Assembly (NCBI GenBank): GCA_028671895.1
Contig: CM053803.1
Location: 22,404,501 to 22,468,500 of the forward strand
Length of the DNA: 64,000 nt
Reading direction: 5' to 3'
Source: Oenanthe sinensis
Taxonomy: Eukaryota; Streptophyta; Magnoliopsida; Apiales; Apiaceae
Both the position numbers and the translations under genes were made by a program. Positions 56,331-64,000 of the stretch are shown in pieces. Positions within the stretch are counted from its first letter, which is position 1; each line of letters opens with the position of its first letter. The notes beneath the pieces were generated by a model. That model searched no databases, was not told the DNA's origin, and saw nothing but the letters and a program-made list of their open reading frames with translations.

Positions 56331-59285
56331 ATGGCAGATAGAAGCCCAATGACCGACACCTCCACTGATGTGGATGCTGATGATCAAAATCGAAGGGTAA
56401 TTGATTTAACAGAAGCCTCATGCCCACTTTAACAGATGATACGTGTTTCTTTTCTCTTAGAGTGGCAGGGTTGTATCTGCTGTTTCAGCATGCATAATAT
56501 ATTATCAATTACGCTCACCTTTAAAAACTAATAATCTTATGGTTGGGGGCTTGGGGCTTTTCATGATTTCTAGCACACCTGACCGAACCTTTTCCTGCAC
56601 TAATAACGAGACCTCACGTTGATCTTTCTGTGTGCAGTTTGACAGAGATCAATCTGGTGCTATTTTGCTGGTTTCTGATTCCAACGATGGATCAAAAGAA
56701 AAATCTTTGGACCAGAAGGTAAGTGATTTTTTCTATATTTTAACCAAAGATACTAAGGACTTGCTAATTTGAACTTCACTGCAACTGCAGACTCTACGGA
56801 GACTTGCTCAAAATAGGGAAGCTGCCAGGAAGAGCCGATTGAGAAAAAAAGTATGTTTTCTCCTGATATTAAATCTTCTCGCGTGTAGAATAGTTTCTGT
56901 TTTATTGATTAAGAGTTGTGGGGGCACTGTCACATTCTACATATGTAAAAAAGGTAAGGTAACTTCATCATTTTTCCTGCTTGAAGTCCAGGGTTTGAGA
57001 AGGGTAGGATGTATGCAGTATTACCCCAGAAAATGTCCCTCAGCATGTCGGATAAGAAAGTCGAACCCATGACCAATTGGTCATAAGTCGACTTCTTACA
57101 TTCTACATGTGTGGTCATTATATATAATGATCTAATTATATTTAAAGCTGATGGTAGAAGCTTGTAGTCACTACCTCACTTATGTGGCAGGCTTATGTAC
57201 AGCAGCTGGAAAGTAGTCGGTTGAAGTTGACCCAACTTGAACAAGAGGTCCAACAAGCACGCCCGCAGGTCATTTTCTACATCCATCGGTCCTACTAATA
57301 TATGCCATCTTCAGTAGTGGTTTTAGATTCTCAGTTTGACATATAATGCAATGTAGTATGGGTTCATTAAGAATTTGTTATATAATTGTAGGGTGGTTCA
57401 TCCTTGACTTTCGGAGATCAATCCCATGCAACAGGTGAGAGTGACTTTCTCTAGTCCTCTTCTGCTCAGCTGCTTTAGCATGTGTCTCTCTTTTGTGTTT
57501 GTTTTAATTGATTACATCATTCGCCAGGGGCCCTGGCATTTGATGTGGAATATGCACGATGGATGGAAGAGCAAAACAGGCAAATAAATGAGCTGAGAGC
57601 TGCTGTTAGTTCACATGCAAGTGAAACTGAACTTCAAACGGTTGTGGGAAATGTTACTGCACATTTTAACGAGGTTTTTAAGCTGAAAGGTACTGCAGCA
57701 AAGGCTGACGTCTTCCATATTTTGTCGGGGATGTGGAAAACACCTGCAGAGCGTTGTTTTATGTGGATTGGTGGTTTTCGCTCATCTGAACTTTTAAAGG
57801 TAAGGTTTATAGTTCTGTCCATTGCCAGAATTCCAATGTTGATATTCCCATTTCCCCATCTCTCATCAATGTATTCAATTTAATATTTTAAGTGATGTGT
57901 AGACTTTAAGGTCAAAAGAAAGAAAGTACCAGAAGGTTTTAGTGCACTCTCTCAGTTCTATTGTTCTGATTTTCCCCTATTCCTTTAACACAACGTTACA
58001 AGTTGCTGAAATTATATAAATAGATCATGACAGCCAAATTCCGTAGTTTCTGGGGCGGAAGTATGTGAACTTGCATAATATACCTCAATGGTTCTACTGT
58101 CTTTTCTTATATGTCTCAAATTGTTTCTTCTCAATAAATTAACAATTTTTATCTTCTTGTTTTTGTTATATTTAATGCCAATTTGAAATTGCAAAATGAT
58201 CTTACTAAAATATTGACTGTTTGGTGTTATATGTTTCAACGTCCTCATTCCTTCTGTCTAAATCAAGTTGTTGATGATGCAGCTTCTTGTGAATCAGTTG
58301 GAGCCTCTAACTGAGCAACAGCTAGCGGGTATATGTAATTTGCAACAAACATCACAGCAGGCAGAAGATGCTCTCTCACAGGGGATGGAAGCATTGCAGC
58401 AATCACTTTCTGAGACTTTAGCCAGTGGCTCCTCGAGCACACCAGGATCCTCTGAAAATGTTGCTAACTATATGGGCCAAATGGCAATGGCCATGGGGAA
58501 GTTGGGGACTCTTGAAAGTTTTCTTCGCCAGGTATTATTTTTTCGTCAAGTTGATTATATATTCTGGTTTCAGTTCTTGTGTTCGTGGTTTGATGCAGAC
58601 ATACAATGACATGTTAAAGTGTTGCTTCCTTGTTTTATTACTTGTCTTGTTCTCGATATGATGTTCTGGTCTTGGAAGTACAGTATCTGTGCATTAAACA
58701 TCCATGTTATTTTTAAAACTGATTGAACAAGAATCATTATCTCTGTCTTCGCTCTTTCCAGCCCTTAAATATATCAAGTTGTAGTCCTAAAACTAATTTC
58801 TTCAGGTTAAAATTGATGCATAATCTGGTAGCTTACAGAGTCATTCTCTTAAAGACCATCCCAGAAAAGTTGAGAGGTGTCTAGTTCAGGAGACTCAAGT
58901 GCATATTTCTATGGTTGTGCATATTTTATTTATTAGTATCGGTCCAATGATTATTTATATGGTTGTGCATATTTTCACTTTTTTTTATAGATCTTTTATG
59001 AGGATTTCGCTAGATATAGTGTATCTGCAGTTGTCTAACTTGCACCGAGCTGCCTTTTGCATACAATCATATAAAAAAGCTAATATGCACCCACTCTCTG
59101 ATTTTGTGACTGATACTTATAGTTTCTGGCATTACCAGGCTGATAACTTGCGCCAACAAACGTTACAACAAATGCACCATGTTTTGACAACGCGACAGTC
59201 TGCTCGCGCGTTGCTTGCTATAAATGACTACTTCTCTCGGCTTCGAGCCCTCAGTTCTCTATGGCTTGCAAGGCCGCGGGAATAA
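56331..59285 (+). CDS. TGA-class bZIP transcription factor (TGA2/5/6-like)
   Basis: TGA factors bind TGACG elements and recruit NPR1 in salicylic-acid defence and detoxification genes. Exons: 56254-56396 (ATG at 56331), 56638-56718, 56791-56850, 57191-57268, 57392-57434, 57528-57799, 58283-58531, 59139-59285; the coding part is 996 nt, 331 aa. The basic region TLRRLAQNREAARKSRLRKK (residues about 50-69) is followed by a leucine zipper (AYVQQLESSRLKLTQLEQEV). The DOG1/TGA domain covers about residues 120-325 (MWKTPAERCFMWIGGFRSSE, QLEPLTEQQLAGICNLQQTS, MGQMAMAMGKLGTLESF) and the protein ends SSLWLARPRE. An in-frame ATG at 56292 would give 344 aa, and the frame stays open to the exon's 5' end, so a longer isoform from an upstream exon is possible. 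Confidence 0.94.
56946..57097 (-). mobile_element. Au-like SINE in TGA intron
   Basis: On the minus strand it reads a tRNA-type B box (GGTTCGAC at 57069-57062), then the Au SINE hallmarks in the order GGGGTAATACTGCATACATC and CCTACCCTTCTCAAACCC, ending in a T-rich tail (about 56946-56953). It is flanked by 14-bp target duplications ACATTCTACATATG (56932-56945) and ACATTCTACATGTG (57098-57111), one mismatch. The 152-bp length fits a slightly shortened SINE. Confidence 0.82.
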
Positions 59286-62200
59286 CAAGAATTCAGAAGT
59301 TCCTCGGCCTCCTGATGGGAACCTTAAAAGTTGACTCCTAGGAGAGAAGTCGAAGCAAACAGAATAGAATCCAAATAGATGAGGAAATTGCTAGGATAGA
59401 AAGTTGATGTTGGTTATGACTGGGACAGTATCAGCGAAATGAAGACGCAAGTTCACAGGTGCGGTAAAGCCTTGAAGCCACAATAGTAGATATACCAAAA
59501 AAATACAATGTCCGGAGTTCAGTGATTGTTTTATGTTAACTGAATAATATTCTGTAATAGGTGTAAGAACCGAGTATAAACTCTCTTGACATTTGACCCC
59601 TTGTACAAATCAGAATGATATTCAAATAGATGCAGATATATGTCCTAGAGTTCACCTACCAAAAAAAGAGATATATTATAGCTACAAATTTGAGATGTCA
59701 AAAAAAAGAGATATCATAGCTTAAGGTCCAGCTGCATGAGCCTATCTTACATTCGGAAATTGTCTGAATGTAGACTTTTGAAGTCCTGCATTTTCCAGTG
59801 CGCAAACTGGTGGGTTCAGTGCAGTATTGCCAGGTATGTTAGGCATTATGGTGGAACTGGATATAGCTTGAAAGTTTGGTGATTGGTACTTGTCCTTTCA
59901 TTGAAGAGCTTGTTCTTGACATACGGTTCATTTGACAGTTCAGAGACTATTCCTGGGTGGTCCTCTCACAAATTCTAGATCTTAAGCTCGTCTCATTTGT
60001 ATGTTGAGTTGCTATAATTGACGACTTCAGTTCTGTCACCATACTCACGTTCTCTCATTTGTGGGTTGTCATTTGTCATAGTGAATTTGTTATCATGCAT
60101 ATCTTAATTTTCTGAAAATAGCTGAAGAAAATTTTCAACATAATTATGAAAAAAGTACGACAAAAAACGTGCTTGAGAGACCCCTCCACGCTATAATGAA
60201 GATATATATAGTAAATCTTGTGTTTGAAAGCTTTGTAGATAGGGAAAGAAGATATTCTTTTGTCACAAGGTTATCTCCGTATTTCAAATTAGACAAAATC
60301 AATCAAATTTGGAAAAACATATAAAAGAGCAATCGATTCGGCAAAATGATGAAAATCGGAGAATTGGAAGAAGTCTGAAATTTGGAAATCATTTTTTTCT
60401 CGCACGAGTTTTTTTTTTACCGTCATATGAGTCTGCAATCTCTTTCTATATAAGTTGTTTCATGTCATAAATTTATTTTATGTTCCCGAACAGAATCATT
60501 GATCCTCCGTTATTATGTGTTAGTTGTGTAAAATGAAACAACAGCAATGGCCTGGTTGGGAAGAATGGTGTTAGATAAGCAGTAGTACTCTGTGGGTAGC
60601 ATGCATGTGCCAACAATTTATTCGCTTTTACGCTTTCCATCATCCTAGTTATCATATCACTCCCCACCATTCCATGTGCTTCTGTCCATCCTTCTTGCTT
60701 TTCAATTCACCCTTCCACCATTCTCTTTTCTGTATCCACGCTTACATGATATCATCATAGGCTCATACCAAATACTTGGTGTTTGGATCACGTGATTTCA
60801 ACCCGGTTAATGGAAATTAGAACGAGATTTTAATACATTTTTATATTAAAATCTCATTCTCATCCCCTCCCGATAAAATGAAAAGTATTTTATCCATAAT
60901 AATAATAATATTGTATCACAGTGAAAGCCTCGGTCGAAATTTATTGCTGTAACGTTTTGTGTGAACTTTCATTATAATTTTGTTAGAGGTTATTTGGCAA
61001 ATCAGAATAATTTTTTTTTGAATGATTTAGTAATATGAATACTAAATGAATAATATTATTTGATGAAAAAACTAACAAAATATCTGAATGATGTAATTTT
61101 CAATTTTTATATTAAAAATATTATTTAATATTTAATATAACTTTATTGTAGGGTTTTTAATAGTTTTTTAGAGATAATATAATTTATAAAAATAACAATT
61201 TTAAGCAACTTTTGTGCTAAAACAAGATAAAATATAAAATTTCACTTAATGGACATAATAATTTTGAAGAATTTTTTAAAAATATTTATTCTTCTTTAAT
61301 TGTATAAATTGATCACATGCACGGCTTCCCTTTGTATTTTACGAATTAAAATTTTGATTTTAATTCTATAATGCTTGTATCTAGTTTAAATGTAATTCAT
61401 TATTTTTCTTAAATTCATTAATGATTGATATTATTATAAATTCATTATTTTTGAATTATTTATATTAAAATTTAATATAATAAATTTATAGAAAAATACG
61501 ATTAATATAAAGTTAATGGCAAAAGTTATTTAAAAAAAATGTGTGGTTGCTGTTTATTTTTTTTGTCAAGTAAACGTAATGCAGTGCAAAACAAATAACA
61601 CAGCAAGTTACAAGTTTGTGAATGGTTAGGCTTGATTTCTCCACCTGACCGATTCAGTTAATTATCAACGATTCAGAAGGTTTTATAGCAGGACAAACAA
61701 TCTTAATTATTTGTATCATTAAGATAAGTTCCATTCAGCTCCATTAAGAGTCTTTACGAGACTAGTGATATGAATTTAGGAATTGGTTTCCAAATTGAAA
61801 TTAAAGAGATGGTAACGTGACGAAAGGGAGACTTGCCTTTTAACGGTAAACTGAACAAGAACTTTACTTTTTACATTTATTGCAACCACTACATTACATA
61901 TCTAGCCGTTGGATAACAATTTGTGATTGCAAATAGCTGGCCAGCGTTTTTTTTTTTACTAATTTGACTTATATACGTGAGTATATGTTATAACAAATTT
62001 CGGGACGAGCGTTTTGTTTTTTTGTTCTTTTCTTCCTTGTCACTTTGTAACATTATTCCACTATCTATACTTGGCTTTCCTATCTTTCTCTGCAATTCTT
62101 TTTGTTAATTTAGCTTCCTTTGCTCTATCGTTCATATATATATAAATATAACAATATGAAAACACAACTTAGCTATAAGCTAATGCTAATTCAATTCGTA

Positions 62201-63039
62201 ATTGTATCATTTAAATTTTACTTATTTATTAATAGAAATTTTGGCATGTTTCTGAATTTCATCAAATGTCATGTTTGGATAATTAAAAAAAATTAAGTTT
62301 GAATTTTAAATTATTTAAATGTAAGTATAAATGTAAAATTTTAAAATAAGAACTCGAATCATGTCATTTAAAATGAGTTACATACTCTTAAATAAAATAT
62401 TAAAGTGCTCGAATTTGAGCAAGAGAACATATACGCAACAATATAAAAAAAAATGCGAATAACGTTCTCTTCTTTTTTATATATAAAAAACATGATAATT
62501 TTTACCTCCGAAGCGGTACCACAAAAACATTAAGCTGTTAGAAATATAACGGTAGCTTTATTAAATTAATCAGTGTCACTTATACCCCACTAAATCCTGT
62601 CCTAAATCATCATCAATGTCAATGAAACATATATACTCCATCTGTCACTAATTAGTCGTCCCTTTAATTTTTTATACGTTTTTAAATATTTATTTAAAAA
62701 AAAATTGAAAAATAATTTATCGACCTATATTTTTTATACACATTAAAATAATAAAAGATCTTCTTATGTTATACTATTCAATTCGGGTGGGAGGAAAAGA
62801 AGGGGTGGATAACATGACACAAATATCTAAATTGGATATTTTAGGAGGTAGGGTGCAGACAGCCAGGAGATTAACTCCCAGTAAAACAAAGATTTACTCC
62901 TACTTTGATAAAATTCTCTGTCGCCCGAAAAATAGAAGATTTTGCTGCCTTGATAAAATCCACACCTCTCTCTCTGTGTATATATATATATATCCATACT
63001 TGCACAAAAGAACTGCACGTAAATATAAAAAGATCTTTG
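59286..63039. other. TGA 3' UTR and intergenic DNA; MAP70 promoter
   Basis: The first few hundred bases are probably TGA 3' UTR. 60900-62500 is AT-rich with no supported gene. 62636-62665 (tccatctgtcactaattagtcgtccctt) resembles one end of a Stowaway element but the other end is unclear. A TATATATATATAT run (62979-62992) lies about 50 bp before the MAP70 ATG, and a CTCTCT stretch precedes it. Confidence 0.45.
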
Positions 63040-63478
63040 ATGGCCGGTGATGATCATAAGAATGGCTTGCTTGAGTCTAGCTTTGAGTCTTATTATAAAC
63101 CCACCGCATGTTATTCCTCGTCAGCTACGCACAAGAATGGAAAGAAACGACAGTCAAGTATTAACAGACATGCCTCACAAGTTGACGACATTGTCACCCT
63201 CTTACATGGCTCTGATCCTCTCAGAGTCGAGCTCACTCGACTCGAAAATCATGTCCGAGGTTAATATTTTTCCTCGATAGTCACATATGGCTTTTCTATG
63301 AAACTAGAGCTATTTTATGACATGATGGGTATATAAAATTCTCAATTTGTGTCCCCAATATTACTTGAGAATGATTGGGACTCTTTTTGCAGATAAAGAC
63401 AGGGAACTGGGAGATACACGTTCAGAAATCAAGTCACTGAAGTATTCTGATCGCCTTAAAGGGAAGGCAGTTGAAGAG
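63040..63478 (+). CDS. MAP70: Microtubule-associated protein 70 (MAP70), first two coding exons; gene continues past the window
   Basis: MAP70 proteins are plant-specific coiled-coil proteins that decorate cortical microtubules and shape secondary walls. Exon 1 (63040-63259, MAGDDHKNGLLESSFESYYK start) has a Ser-rich lead, then DPLRVELTRLENHVR. Exon 2 (63393-63478) gives DKDRELGDTRSEIKSLKYSD and RLKGKAVEE, the start of the family's long coiled coil. Together they are 306 nt, 102 codons. Borders are G/GTTAAT, TTTGCAG and GAG/GTACGC. The ATG is the first in frame after a stop-rich leader. The rest, about 500 residues in full-length family members, lies beyond 64000. Confidence 0.88.
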
Positions 63479-64000
63479 GTACGCCTAAATCCTTTCCCTG
63501 TACCAAAAGCTAAAGCTTTTTATCTGCATATAGCGGAGCATCTGTGTGAGTAGTTGCTATTTCATTTGTACAACAAGTATAGAACGTGTCCTTATTCAAG
63601 TAATTAAGCTAATGTCCATAGCCTTCACTAGCTATTACTCTCTCTTTAATTTTGAATTGTGCTTTTATATGTGTAGATGTGTAGGGCTTATCGAGGGGCA
63701 ATAACATCTTCTATTTTAGAGCGATAACATCTTATGTTATACACCATAATGAATTAAAAACAAGCCGTTTTCTGTCCATACAATGAACGAGGCCATCCTT
63801 AATGCAACTTCATCTTTGCATCAATATATTATCATAGTTAAATGTTTTTTTTAAAGGAATACTTGCAAAATATGATAATATTCTGATTCCTCCAAAAGTC
63901 CAACGATTTACCGATGTATGAGGTGCATAAAATGAAAAGCATATCTGTATTTGGGGTTCCCTCTGTGCTCTTTTCAGTACTTTTAGTTCTTCTATAATCT
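63479..64000 (+). other. MAP70 intron 2 (start)
   Basis: Sequence after the GTACGC donor. No further MAP70 exon (expected to continue the Leu/Glu-rich coiled coil) is recognised before the window ends. Confidence 0.55.

Noticed and set aside
62636..62800. Possible Stowaway element starting CTCCATCTGTCAC
   Set aside because: Only one end resembles the family. No matching inverted end or TA duplication could be placed.

Overview
The window is nuclear DNA of a eudicot plant. Genes are split by many AT-rich introns with GT/AG borders, intergenic DNA is very AT-rich, and plant transposon classes are plentiful. The protein families (plant-type TGA bZIP, MORN-repeat PIP5K, MAP70) are land-plant specific. 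An asterid such as Apiaceae is a guess that the sequence alone does not settle. There is no CRISPR array, operon or convincing tRNA or rRNA gene.

Positions 1-15065 are repeat-derived. Helitron-like end sequence and two tandem duplications (1-884) are followed by the remnant of an old Ty1/copia element on the minus strand (about 560-3015). A second, younger copia element, also minus strand (3016-15065), is inserted in the RNase H region of the first. The younger element has a complete 1259-bp 3' LTR, a polypurine tract, a long third ORF downstream of pol (broken), RT/RNase H, integrase, protease, a large gag with a zinc knuckle, a primer binding site, and a 5' LTR cut down to 230 bp. Both elements have short-motif arrays upstream of TATA boxes. 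In the younger one the same motif family lies both in the LTR and in front of the third ORF.

At 15066 the truncated LTR abuts the 3' part of a GET1-like gene (plus strand, five exons, first exon missing), whose introns hold a Stowaway-like and a Tourist-like MITE. Positions 18035-22520 are AT-rich DNA with MITEs, a copia integrase fossil and a foldback element. A complete SMG7 gene of the nonsense-mediated decay pathway follows (plus strand, CDS 24466-28671, 965 aa).

Positions 29300-34200 are mostly transposon debris. A type-B phosphatidylinositol-4-phosphate 5-kinase with eight MORN repeats lies on the minus strand (34204-37604, 8 exons, 749 aa). A small unrecognised ORF (39684-40010, minus strand) and more MITE or Helitron-like DNA follow.

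A Nudix hydrolase (43687-51657, plus strand, 4 coding exons, 175 aa) has a 5.4-kb intron filled with a MULE-like element and an LTR-retrotransposon remnant. A TGA-class bZIP transcription factor (56331-59285, plus strand, 8 coding exons, 331 or 344 aa) carries an intronic SINE with a 14-bp target duplication. The first two coding exons of a MAP70 microtubule-associated protein gene begin at 63040 and run off the right edge. The host genes (protein insertion into the ER, RNA surveillance, phosphoinositide signalling, nucleotide or inositol pyrophosphate clean-up, defence transcription, cortical microtubules) are not a functional cluster; they are ordinary neighbouring plant loci.
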